This document shows positions 15,575 through 22,216 of a DNA stretch of 37,336 nucleotides, in pieces. Origin of the DNA: a virus; IMG/VR virus record IMGVR_UViG_3300034061_003231, positions 1 through 37,336 of that record. One strand, given 5' to 3'. Within the stretch, counting starts at the first letter, position 1. The number at the start of each line of letters is the position of its first letter. The translations under genes were made by a program, and so were the position numbers. The notes under the pieces are model-generated. The model did no database searches and was not told where the DNA came from. It worked only from the letters and a program-made list of their open reading frames with translations.

Positions 15575-17016
15575 CCCCAAAAATCCTCCTCGTTAAACTC
15601 TGGTTCCTCCACTGGCACAAACTTCAAGGGTTTGCCTTTGCGGTCGCCTTCAAGCAACATCAGGGCGGTGAGTAGCCGCTGCTCCGTGTTGCGCTTTTCT
15701 TCTAGCACCTCGGCCACGACATCGTCCACGGTGTCGGGCACCATCAAACGATAAACTGTGACTACGTCTTTCTGTCCCCGCCGATGGAGACGTGCGATGG
15801 TCTGCTCATAGCACTCACGCGAGTAAGTAAGGGACATCCACACCATGGTCTGTGAACCAGTTTGGAGATTTAGACCGTGGCCCATGGACATCGGGTGCCC
15901 GACCAACATTGAGATCTCTTTGCGGTTCCATTGCGAGATCATTTGCATCTGCAATGCTGGTGTTTTTGCATCGGCAAAAAAGCGAGCCTGCGGAAACTTG
16001 CGACGGATACGGTCTTGCTCGTGTTTGAAATCACAGATCACCAGCAGCGGCCCTTTGGTTTGCTTTGCGATCTTGGCTAGGGCGGCGGTCTTGCAGTCGT
16101 GAACCTCGTGGACTTTTTTCTCGCCGTCGTAGATGGCACCGGAGGTGAACTGCAACAGCTTGCGCACGAGCACAGCGGCGTTGGCTGCGGTGATTTGCAC
16201 TTCCGACCGAAGTTCGAGGATCAGTTCTTTCTTGAACTCCTCGTACTGCTCCAAGACGTGTTCCGGCAACTTAACCTCCACGTCCTCGATGTGGCAGTCC
16301 GGCAAGTCTTTGAGCCAGTCGGACGTACGCAGGGTGAGAGTGATGTCGGCAATGCGCTGGTCGATGCGTTCGGCTGCCCCAGGTATCGGTTCCCAGTTGT
16401 ATTGCTGGTAATCGGTGGCGGCGAAGTAGGTTTTCTTGAAGTGGTCATAGCTGCGACCAAGGCGTTGCCCGTCGTCGAGCAGGCGCACTTGGGCGAACAG
16501 ATCGAGGAGGCTGTTGGGCGCTGGAGTTCCAGTCATCGCGATCCGGTGCTTCACTTGCGGTAGCTCGCGACGAAGCATGTTGATTCGTTTGCTGGCAGGG
16601 TTCTTGGCTTTGGTGCTCTCGTCGTACACGATCATCTGGTAAGGCACTGTGCCGCCGCGCTTCTCTACCAGCTTCACCAACATCGGGATGGCCTCGTAGT
16701 TCACAACATACACATCAGCCTGACCGGCGATGAAGGCGCGACGACCTAGCGGCGTGCGAAGATTGGCGACTTTGAGGTGCTGGAATTGTTCCCATTGCTG
16801 CACCTCCATCGGCCACGTCAAATTACACACTCGCACCGGGGCGACGACCAGCATGGCCTCGACCTCTAGGTTTTGCTGCAACTGACAAAAGGCGGACAGG
16901 ATACTAGAAGACTTACCTATTCCCATGCCTACGAGGGCAAACACGACATCTTGGTTGACGATCTTGTCGATCATCAGTTTTTGAGGCGGTTCGGGTGTAA
17001 AATTCACGCCGCCCAT
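15571..17016 (-). CDS. SNF2-family DEAD/DEAH helicase-like ATPase ending in FWG tag
   Basis: 481 residues. Motif I is GMGIGKSS (residues 30-37), motif II is VYDESTKAKN (Asp132-Glu133), motif III is MTGTPAPNS (161-169), and motif VI is IARLHRRGQ near residue 420, with the HPMSMGHGLNLQ segment before it. This is the compact SNF2 type common in phages. Such proteins translocate on double-stranded DNA and may act in replication, recombination or remodelling of bound proteins. The C-terminus is EFNEEDFWG. The start overlaps the upstream gene by 13 bases; a GTG overlapping the stop (GTGA, at 17006) is an alternative that removes three residues. Confidence 0.85.
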   Translation of the reverse strand: MGGVNFTPEPPQKLMIDKIVNQDVVFALVGMGIGKSSSILSAFCQLQQNLEVEAMLVVAPVRVCNLTWPMEVQQWEQFQHLKVANLRTPLGRRAFIAGQADVYVVNYEAIPMLVKLVEKRGGTVPYQMIVYDESTKAKNPASKRINMLRRELPQVKHRIAMTGTPAPNSLLDLFAQVRLLDDGQRLGRSYDHFKKTYFAATDYQQYNWEPIPGAAERIDQRIADITLTLRTSDWLKDLPDCHIEDVEVKLPEHVLEQYEEFKKELILELRSEVQITAANAAVLVRKLLQFTSGAIYDGEKKVHEVHDCKTAALAKIAKQTKGPLLVICDFKHEQDRIRRKFPQARFFADAKTPALQMQMISQWNRKEISMLVGHPMSMGHGLNLQTGSQTMVWMSLTYSRECYEQTIARLHRRGQKDVVTVYRLMVPDTVDDVVAEVLEEKRNTEQRLLTALMLLEGDRKGKPLKFVPVEEPEFNEEDFWG

Positions 17017-17321
17017 CCTTCCACCGTGCGATACTCAATGGGACGCCCAGCAACCTGTGCCGCACGAACACCAAACTCCATGCCTCGGCTTATGCCGCAG
17101 TCAGTGTACACGACGGTCTTGTTTGCTCGCCACGCCAGCCCTGCGGCAATGCCCATGGCGCGGTCGGTCGGGTCTTCGTCGTCAAGGACTTGGGTGTAGA
17201 GCAGGTGGCTCACCATCGGCGCTTCGCCGCGCAACAGCGAGTCGCGCATGGCGGCACGGGCGTAGCGGATATTGCGTTGCAGGTTGCCTGCGTAGGGCGA
17301 TTCGAGGATTACGGTGGTCAT
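17004..17321 (-). CDS. DUF7768-like small protein (nucleoside deoxyribosyltransferase-like fold)
   Basis: 105 residues. It opens TVILESPYAGN and contains RARAAMRDSLLRGEAP-like, SHLLYTQVLDDEDP and TVVYTDCGISRGM segments, matching a family common in phages and annotated DUF7768/DUF4406-like, related in fold to nucleoside 2-deoxyribosyltransferases. A role in nucleotide metabolism is inferred. A GGGGAG seven bases before the ATG is one of the few SD-like sites. Confidence 0.65.
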   Translation of the reverse strand: MTTVILESPYAGNLQRNIRYARAAMRDSLLRGEAPMVSHLLYTQVLDDEDPTDRAMGIAAGLAWRANKTVVYTDCGISRGMEFGVRAAQVAGRPIEYRTVEGWAA

Positions 17322-17323
17322 GT

Positions 17324-17827
17324 TTATTCTCCCCAGAAGTCTTGTTCGTCCAGCGTTGGAGGGCGTACCAGCACTCCGTTGATATGCCCTGCCAGCCTTG
17401 CTTTATCCAGAGCTGAGTAGTCGGCTTCCGAGAAGCCTACTAAGGCGCAGTCTCGCATGATGGAAAAGTTGCTACCGTCCAGTCGGGTGAACTTCGGGCG
17501 CTTTTTGAGGAACAGAACGGCTGACGCGGTAAAGCAGTACTCTTGAAACCATTGAGTTCCTGTGCTGGCAAGAACTAATGCTACCCCGCTACCGTGGGAT
17601 TTCATCTTCTTCATCCACGGCGCGGGGTTCGAGTATGGTGGGTTGCACCAAACTCTACCCTCCCAGGGGGTGGCGAGTCCGCACTCGGGGAGAGATATTA
17701 TGCGATCTGCTGTTGGATGCACAGACACTCCGCAACAGTCGATGTCGAAATCCCCCAAAGAGCGAATCAGCGGCAGCGGTGTGAGAGATATGTCTTTGTC
17801 CTCGTTCTTATGGTGTTCGGGATTCAT
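17324..17827 (-). CDS. Phage N6-adenine methyltransferase (Dam-like) ending in FWGE
   Basis: 167 residues from the ATG at 17827; an earlier in-frame ATG at 17848 lies inside the preceding gene. VWCNPPYSNPAPWMKK contains the catalytic NPPY motif of adenine methyltransferases, and the upstream DFDIDCCG and downstream VALVLASTGTQWF segments fit the phage Dam family (PF05869). It likely methylates adenines in phage DNA against restriction. The C-terminus LDEQDFWGE carries the shared tag with one extra Glu and different codons (TTC TGG GGA) from the helicase copy. Confidence 0.8.
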   Translation of the reverse strand: MNPEHHKNEDKDISLTPLPLIRSLGDFDIDCCGVSVHPTADRIISLPECGLATPWEGRVWCNPPYSNPAPWMKKMKSHGSGVALVLASTGTQWFQEYCFTASAVLFLKKRPKFTRLDGSNFSIMRDCALVGFSEADYSALDKARLAGHINGVLVRPPTLDEQDFWGE

Positions 17828-17828
17828 G

Positions 17829-18278
17829 TCAAAAAGGGTCTCCATCATCTTCTTCCACGGGTGCCGCCTGCCCGCGTATCTTTGCGTTGACGAACTGCTG
17901 GCGGCGTTCGGCGTTGCCCTTCACCACATTCTCGGTGCAGGTGAGCACTTGAAGATTGTCGAAGGTGTATCCCTTCGTCGCGTCGATGCGGTCGATGTGC
18001 AGGCAGAATCTCCCCTTGCCTTTGTCGTCCATGTACCGTGTCGGTTCAACCAATGCTCTGAACTCGTCTAGGGTGAGGGCGAACTCGATCTTCCGCTTGC
18101 GAGCGGATGCACGCAGGTTGTCGAAAGCGCAGTGGACGGGGTTGTTCAGCCGCCACTGCTCCTTGGCGTGGGAGCCGCAAAGCTGGGTGCTGCGAGGATG
18201 GTCTGACAGGTTCCTCGGTTTGCTGCGGCAGCGTGCGACGGGACAGCGGCCCGGCAGTTTCTTTTTGCGCAGTTTCAT
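17829..18278 (-). CDS. HNH-type nuclease with SSB-tail-like C-terminus
   Basis: 149 residues, ATGA-coupled to the VRR-NUC gene. The N-terminus is basic with Cys pairs (CPVARC, LCGSH). The core CLHIDRIDATKGYTFDNLQV followed by CTENVVKGN matches the His-x-Asp-Arg ... Asn-Leu-Gln ... Asn ... Lys-Gly pattern of HNH endonucleases (about residues 92-120). The last eight residues, EEDDGDPF, closely resemble the acidic Asp-Asp-x-Pro-Phe tail of bacterial SSB proteins. This may be a homing or DNA-processing nuclease. Its position among tagged DNA enzymes argues for a working phage function. Confidence 0.7.
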   Translation of the reverse strand: MKLRKKKLPGRCPVARCRSKPRNLSDHPRSTQLCGSHAKEQWRLNNPVHCAFDNLRASARKRKIEFALTLDEFRALVEPTRYMDDKGKGRFCLHIDRIDATKGYTFDNLQVLTCTENVVKGNAERRQQFVNAKIRGQAAPVEEDDGDPF

Positions 18279-18583
18279 CCCCAGAACCCTCCTTGCTCAA
18301 TCAGTTTGTCCACGAAGTCTTTGCCGTCCGACACGTTGTCGCACCAGCCTGTGTTGGCACCCACCTTCGCCAGCAGTTCCATTTCTGCTTCCTGTGCCTT
18401 GGTCGGCTTGCACCCACCGCGCTTGATCTCCAAAAAGCCGACCACCCCGCCCGGCGCAATGATCAGACGGTCAGGCACCGAACGGTTGTTGGGTGAGACG
18501 AACTTGCGGACGTAGCAGCCTTTCAACTTGGCGTAGTCGCAGATTTTTTTCTCGATCTCCTTTTCGAGGGGTGGGGGTTTCAT
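18275..18583 (-). CDS. VRR-NUC domain nuclease ending in FWG tag
   Basis: 102 residues from the ATG at 18583 (ATGA overlap with the upstream gene). It shows the family pattern: Glu near the N-terminus (EKEIEKKI), VSPNNRSVPDRLI with the active-site Asp, FLEIKRGG with Glu-x-Lys, and a Gln downstream. This is the PD-(D/E)xK fold of VRR-NUC proteins, which act as structure-specific nucleases (for example on branched DNA). The C-terminus is IEQGGFWG; the codons for Gln-Gly-Gly create AGGAGG nine bases before the next start. Confidence 0.8.
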   Translation of the reverse strand: MKPPPLEKEIEKKICDYAKLKGCYVRKFVSPNNRSVPDRLIIAPGGVVGFLEIKRGGCKPTKAQEAEMELLAKVGANTGWCDNVSDGKDFVDKLIEQGGFWG

Positions 18584-18669
18584 AAGTCGTGGTCTCCATA
18601 AATTACCCAATGGATGGTCAGAAGAACCAATCCAGAGAAGACGAGGATGAAAGGAAGGTGCTCACTCAT
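18580..18669 (-). CDS. 29-residue single-pass membrane peptide
   Basis: A short reading frame with one hydrophobic segment (LPFILVFSGLVLLTIHWVIYG). It starts on the ATGA ending the previous gene, with AGGAG upstream, and itself ends in ATGA with the nuclease start. The double coupling supports a real gene. Function unknown; it could be a small membrane effector. Confidence 0.5.
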   Translation of the reverse strand: MSEHLPFILVFSGLVLLTIHWVIYGDHDL

Positions 18670-18812
18670 TTCCTTCTCCTCTTTTTGATTTTGTTGGCGT
18701 GATATTGCATCCGGCATGGCGGGCACATTAGAAAGTCGGCTTCGTCTGTGTGCAACTTGAATGTTCTGCCGCACCGACAAATGCGACCTCGGGTGTGTGG
18801 TGTTTCGGACAT
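18666..18812 (-). CDS. 48-residue zinc-finger-like protein
   Basis: Starts five bases after the polymerase stop. It has the Cys pattern CRCG ... CPPC, suggesting one zinc site, and ends in a basic tail (KIKKRRRK). It is probably a small nucleic-acid-binding protein. It is coupled by ATGA to the membrane peptide. Confidence 0.55.
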   Translation of the reverse strand: MSETPHTRGRICRCGRTFKLHTDEADFLMCPPCRMQYHANKIKKRRRK

Positions 18813-18817
18813 GGTGG

Positions 18818-20881
18818 TTACTTGGTGTAGTAGGGTTGAACTTTACCATCGGCTGCCACGGGCAGACCTTTCGTCCACTCAGGCACATTGGTCATGTGTC
18901 CAACCAATTCTTCGATGGACTGGCTTTCACGAGTGTAGGTGAGAATCTGGTCATGGATCAGCGAGCACACCTCGTAGCCCGCTGCCTCTGATTTGATGAT
19001 GCCGTTGTTGAGCAGGTCAGCGCCGACCCCTTCGCAGAAATTCTGGAGCAAAAGACCTCCGTATAGACCGCATCGACCCCAGATAGTTTTGCCGCGAATC
19101 TGCCCCCAGTAGGTGAGAGATTGACGAGTTTTGATCTTGCCGCTTTCCCACGTCTCAATCTCTCCGGTCTTCTTGTTCCGACTGACGGTCTCCTCAATTT
19201 TGGGATCGCGGTAGGCGAGACGACGACCTGACGGCAGTTTGGCGAACAGATACTTGGTTCCCGCCGTTACCGCGCAAAAGAACTCGACTTTGCCCGCCTG
19301 ATGGCGGGAACCAAAATTACTCACGGCGGCTTTGGCCGCACGATCATAGGCGTGCCAGACTTTGACGATGTTCGGATTAGCTTCTCGCCATTGCTCGACC
19401 ACCTCCTCCAACTCTTCCTCCTCCAACTCTTCCTCCTTCACCCCCATGTCGAGAGCACCCATGGCTTTGAGAGCTTCCACTCCGCCCTGGTATTGAAGTG
19501 CCAAACTTGCGACCTTACCCTTCTGTCGGTCTGGGTGATGTTTGCCGTGCTCTTTGGCGTAGTCTAGCATCTCCTGCAAAGGCATCCCAGACATGCGGCA
19601 TGCGGTCGCCTCGTAAATCTTGCCGTGAGTGCGGAACACTTCAAGCGTCCACTCCTCGTTCGCCAACCATGCCGCGATACGGGCTTCGATACTGCTGAAG
19701 TCCACGTCGAAGATCGGCCCAGCTTCGTCGTGAATGAAGTGACGGATGCACGAGCCGATGACCTCCAGCAGAGGTCCGTAGAATATTTCGATGTGTGCCT
19801 CGCTCGCTCCCGCCATGATGTCGGCGTAGGCGGCGTCGGTGTTTTTGATCGTGGGGCGTTTGAAGTTCTGCGGCTGAACCAGTCTGCCGGATGCACGACC
19901 CGGACCTGCGCCGTAGAATTGAATGGTGCCGCGCACCCGGCTGTCAGCACACGCACACTCGATCATTGCTTTCACCTTCTTGATGCTGGCAAAGCTGAGA
20001 GACTTTTTGATGGTGAGCACGCGACCAACCGTCGTGGTGGGGTCAAAGGCTTCATCCTCCAACTGTTCGTCCAGTGTGTCGGCGCGGAGGTTGTCGCCCT
20101 CATACCCGTGCTCCTTGAGCCACTTCAACAGCACGTCACGTTGGGTCGGGTTGAAGCCGGTGAGTTCACGGAACTCCTCGGTCATGCGAGCCTCGTTGGC
20201 TTCGATCAGCGTTTGAGCGTGACGCAGGGCGGGCAGGTTGACCGGCAGACCACGGGAGTTGATGGCGAGGTCAGCCTGGAACGCTGCCAGCGTGTTGCCG
20301 GTCAGCTCGAAGTGCTTGAGAGTTTTGTGGATTCCCTGCTCCGCACGAACGTCTTGGATACAGTAATTGCAGAATGCAATAAAGTCGTCCTGTCGGTCAA
20401 TGGGTTGAATGAACTTGCCGGAGGCTTTCTGCGGGATGGAGAACTTGCGGATCAGTGCTTTGCCTTTGCTGTCCTTCTGTTGCAGCAAGCCCAGCGTCTC
20501 GGCAGCTTTCTCCAGGGATGGCGGGATGGCAGCGCGGCGGGACATGGCGGCGGTGCAGCGCCAGCGGCGGTAGTCGATCTTGAACCAACGGTTGTTCGGG
20601 CAGTGGTTGGTGATCGCCTGCTCGAAGTAGGCGTTATGCGCGTACACCGGAGCATCGTTGCGGTTCATCTCGGCAATCAGTTCGTCCACCCCTGGCGACG
20701 ACCGGCACACGGACATGTCGTCGAACTCGAACTTGGGATTCACCCACAGCAGCGGACCCTCGCCGTCGCGAGCTATGGCTGCGCACAGGATCTCAGTGGA
20801 CGGGTCTTCCGCGTACCGAAAAGCGCCTGTGCGCTTGATGTCCGCCGTTGAGCGTGTCTCGAAATCCAGATGAAAATTCAT
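18818..20881 (-). CDS. Family A DNA polymerase with 3'-5' exonuclease
   Basis: 687 residues. The exonuclease domain has Asp6-Phe-Glu8, AHNAYFEQAI (residues 81-90) and YCIQDVRAE (173-181). The polymerase motifs are A, FDVDFSSIEARIAAWL (391-406), B, RQKGKVASLALQYQGG (452-467), and C, LIHDQIL (641-647). Motif C normally reads His-Asp-Glu; here Gln645 replaces Glu while the catalytic Asp644 is kept. It is the likely phage replicase, clustered with primase-helicase, SSB and nucleases. An Asp/Glu-rich segment (EEEELEEEELEE-like, about 482-493) lies in the fingers region. Confidence 0.9.
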   Translation of the reverse strand: MNFHLDFETRSTADIKRTGAFRYAEDPSTEILCAAIARDGEGPLLWVNPKFEFDDMSVCRSSPGVDELIAEMNRNDAPVYAHNAYFEQAITNHCPNNRWFKIDYRRWRCTAAMSRRAAIPPSLEKAAETLGLLQQKDSKGKALIRKFSIPQKASGKFIQPIDRQDDFIAFCNYCIQDVRAEQGIHKTLKHFELTGNTLAAFQADLAINSRGLPVNLPALRHAQTLIEANEARMTEEFRELTGFNPTQRDVLLKWLKEHGYEGDNLRADTLDEQLEDEAFDPTTTVGRVLTIKKSLSFASIKKVKAMIECACADSRVRGTIQFYGAGPGRASGRLVQPQNFKRPTIKNTDAAYADIMAGASEAHIEIFYGPLLEVIGSCIRHFIHDEAGPIFDVDFSSIEARIAAWLANEEWTLEVFRTHGKIYEATACRMSGMPLQEMLDYAKEHGKHHPDRQKGKVASLALQYQGGVEALKAMGALDMGVKEEELEEEELEEVVEQWREANPNIVKVWHAYDRAAKAAVSNFGSRHQAGKVEFFCAVTAGTKYLFAKLPSGRRLAYRDPKIEETVSRNKKTGEIETWESGKIKTRQSLTYWGQIRGKTIWGRCGLYGGLLLQNFCEGVGADLLNNGIIKSEAAGYEVCSLIHDQILTYTRESQSIEELVGHMTNVPEWTKGLPVAADGKVQPYYTK

Positions 20882-20988
20882 AGTGCGGAAAAAGGTGCCA
20901 GCGCCAAGGATACCAAGCAGGCTGGCGGCTACTCCAATAGAAGGGTAAAGAGAAAACCCTCGGTTGCGACTCTCTTGGCTTATCGGAT

Positions 20989-21102
20989 TGGTGACTCAAG
21001 TAGGACTCGAACCTACGGTCTAGGGTTTTACGGATTGCTCCGCGTGTATGAGCCTAGCTTGGAATGCACTCCAATGCGTGCCGCCTTCCACGCTTTTGAG
21101 TC
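20989..21102 (-). tRNA. Aberrant tRNA-like gene, 114 nt with very long variable arm
   Basis: On the minus strand all four closing helices of a tRNA can be drawn. The acceptor GACTCAA pairs with TTGAGTC (7 bp), followed by A and encoded CCA. The D-arm is GCGTG/CACGC with GG in the loop. The anticodon stem TTGGA/TCCAA closes a 6-base loop GTGCAT. The T-arm GTAGG/CCTAC has the standard TTCGAGT loop. Between the anticodon and T arms lie 42 bases that fold as CTAGG/CCTAG around a CGGA-GCAA-TCCG hairpin. Abnormal points are the 6-base anticodon loop, A at position 8, and the huge variable arm. If the loop is read with T33, the anticodon would be GCA (Cys). It may be a degenerate tRNA, a tRNA mimic, or a tRNA with an insertion. 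Confidence 0.5.
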
Positions 21103-21109
21103 GAATTGG

Positions 21110-21352
21110 TCAGCAACCCCACCGTTTACGCGCAGCCTTGCCGCGTTCGCCGGTCCACCCGCTGGAGCGAGCGCAGAAGCTAGCCTTTCGGCCTTTGTCC
21201 GCGTCGGTCTTGGGGCTTGGTGCTGGCGGCTTCAGGTTGGAGCCGGTAGCCGCGTTGTATTTTGCACGACCCTTGGCGGTGAGTCCTGCACCTTTGGACA
21301 CAGGCAGCTTTTCGCCTCGTCCGACACTGAGATTTGGTTTCTTGTCTGGCAT
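21110..21352 (-). CDS. DUF6321-like small basic phage protein
   Basis: 80 residues from the ATG at 21352 (leader CCAACACCCAAACATC, no SD). Segments GLTAKGRAKYNAATGSNLK and RKASFCARSSG are typical of a phage family annotated DUF6321, found near replication genes. It is strongly basic, so nucleic-acid binding is plausible. The 3' end is next to the tRNA-like gene. Confidence 0.65.
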   Translation of the reverse strand: MPDKKPNLSVGRGEKLPVSKGAGLTAKGRAKYNAATGSNLKPPAPSPKTDADKGRKASFCARSSGWTGERGKAARKRWGC

Positions 21353-21372
21353 GATGTTTGGGTGTTGGCGAG

Positions 21373-21483
21373 CTACCACATTGTCAGCAGGTTGCTCAGT
21401 CTCCGTTCGGAAGGTGGAGTCTTTAGTTCTTGGATTGGGTACCAAGCGATCAAGACGATATAGCCACCTCCAAAATTCTTCAC
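21373..21483 (-). CDS. Likely 36-residue protein with GTG start overlapping SSB stop
   Basis: The frame begins with GTG overlapping the SSB TGA (GTGA), the same type of junction as at 28216-28219, and ends 20 bases before the next start. The translation has a hydrophobic N-terminal half and a polar tail (TPPSERRLSNLLTMW). Small size makes it uncertain. Confidence 0.4.
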   Translation of the reverse strand: MKNFGGGYIVLIAWYPIQELKTPPSERRLSNLLTMW

Positions 21484-22112
21484 ATGTCGTCGATGCTAAG
21501 ATCGGCGGCAGGTTTCTTCGCAGCCGGTTTGGTGGCTGGCGCGGGTGCGCTCTCGGACTCGTCGTCCAGATCAATACCGGCAAACTCGGACTCGGCGTCC
21601 ACCGGGGCAGCGCCGAAGGGTTCGCCGTCAGCATGGAAGATGACCACACGCAGCTCGGCGTTGATGCGCTTGCCGAACTTGTTGTCCATGGCCCAGAGGC
21701 GCACAGAAGCGTGGACGTAGCAACCAGCGTAGGGCTTGCCGTCCTCGGGAGACAGAGGCTCGAACGCCTTGTTGACCACACGAGGTTTGCGGTCCTGCTT
21801 GGAACTGGCGGAGAGGAACATGACGTTGTCGCCATAGCCGTCGCTGCCGTCGCGCTCGGAACCGTCGCGAAGGCAAGGTTTGATACCGCCCGGAGGCTTG
21901 CCTTTCCACTTTTCTTTCTTGAGGGCGTCGATGCGGGCCTCGACAGCTTTGATGGTTTCAGCGTTGGTCTTCTTGTCGAGGATGAAGTTGGCGCTGTAAA
22001 ACGGATCGCCGCCTTCGTCGCCAAAAGGGGCAGGTTTGAAGATTTTCGGGTAGGACAGTCTGACGTTTTTCAGCAGAACGATGTTCGGATCGGCGGTGTT
22101 GGCTTGGCTCAT
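21480..22112 (-). CDS. ssb-like: Single-stranded DNA-binding protein, DUF2815 / T7 gp2.5-like
   Basis: 210 residues from the ATG at 22112; the longer open frame upstream covers the promoter and an AC-rich leader. The N-terminus (IVLLKNVRLSYPKIF) and FYSANFILDK are signatures of DUF2815 proteins, related to T7 gp2.5. The C-terminal 50 residues are a Pro/Ala/Lys linker with acidic stretches (EFAGIDLDDESES, then DLSIDDM at the end), the usual partner-binding tail of phage SSBs. It coats single strands during replication. It is preceded by its own promoter and followed by GTGA coupling to a tiny ORF. Confidence 0.8.
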   Translation of the reverse strand: MSQANTADPNIVLLKNVRLSYPKIFKPAPFGDEGGDPFYSANFILDKKTNAETIKAVEARIDALKKEKWKGKPPGGIKPCLRDGSERDGSDGYGDNVMFLSASSKQDRKPRVVNKAFEPLSPEDGKPYAGCYVHASVRLWAMDNKFGKRINAELRVVIFHADGEPFGAAPVDAESEFAGIDLDDESESAPAPATKPAAKKPAADLSIDDM

Positions 22113-22178
22113 GTTCGTGGTCTCGGTTTGTGTGTGTGTGTTTCTCGGGTCGCCGCGTTGTGCGGTAGAGGTAGAGGT

Positions 22179-22208
22179 AGAATATCCACAGATGGTTCTG
22201 CGGGTCAA
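22179..22208 (-). promoter_or_regulatory. Promoter upstream of SSB
   Basis: TTGACC at 22208-22203, 18-base spacer, TATTCT at 22184-22179 on the minus strand. The -35 lies in GGGTTGACCC, the same ten bases as at the Dps promoter. The leader to the SSB ATG is about 65 bases with CA repeats and no SD. Confidence 0.45.
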
Positions 22209-22216
22209 CCCCGAAA

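Noticed and set aside
19625-20851. 408-codon plus-strand frame opposite the polymerase
   Set aside because: Antisense shadow; the polymerase motifs A, B and C fix the minus frame.
20989-21102. tmRNA
   Set aside because: Too short and lacks a tag-peptide frame; the acceptor and D-arm are tRNA-like.
21455-21482. FWG tag remnant after the SSB stop
   Set aside because: A shifted frame reads Glu-Glu-Phe-Trp and the DNA resembles the tag at 31267, but it needs a frameshift and overlaps a small ORF; too weak alone.
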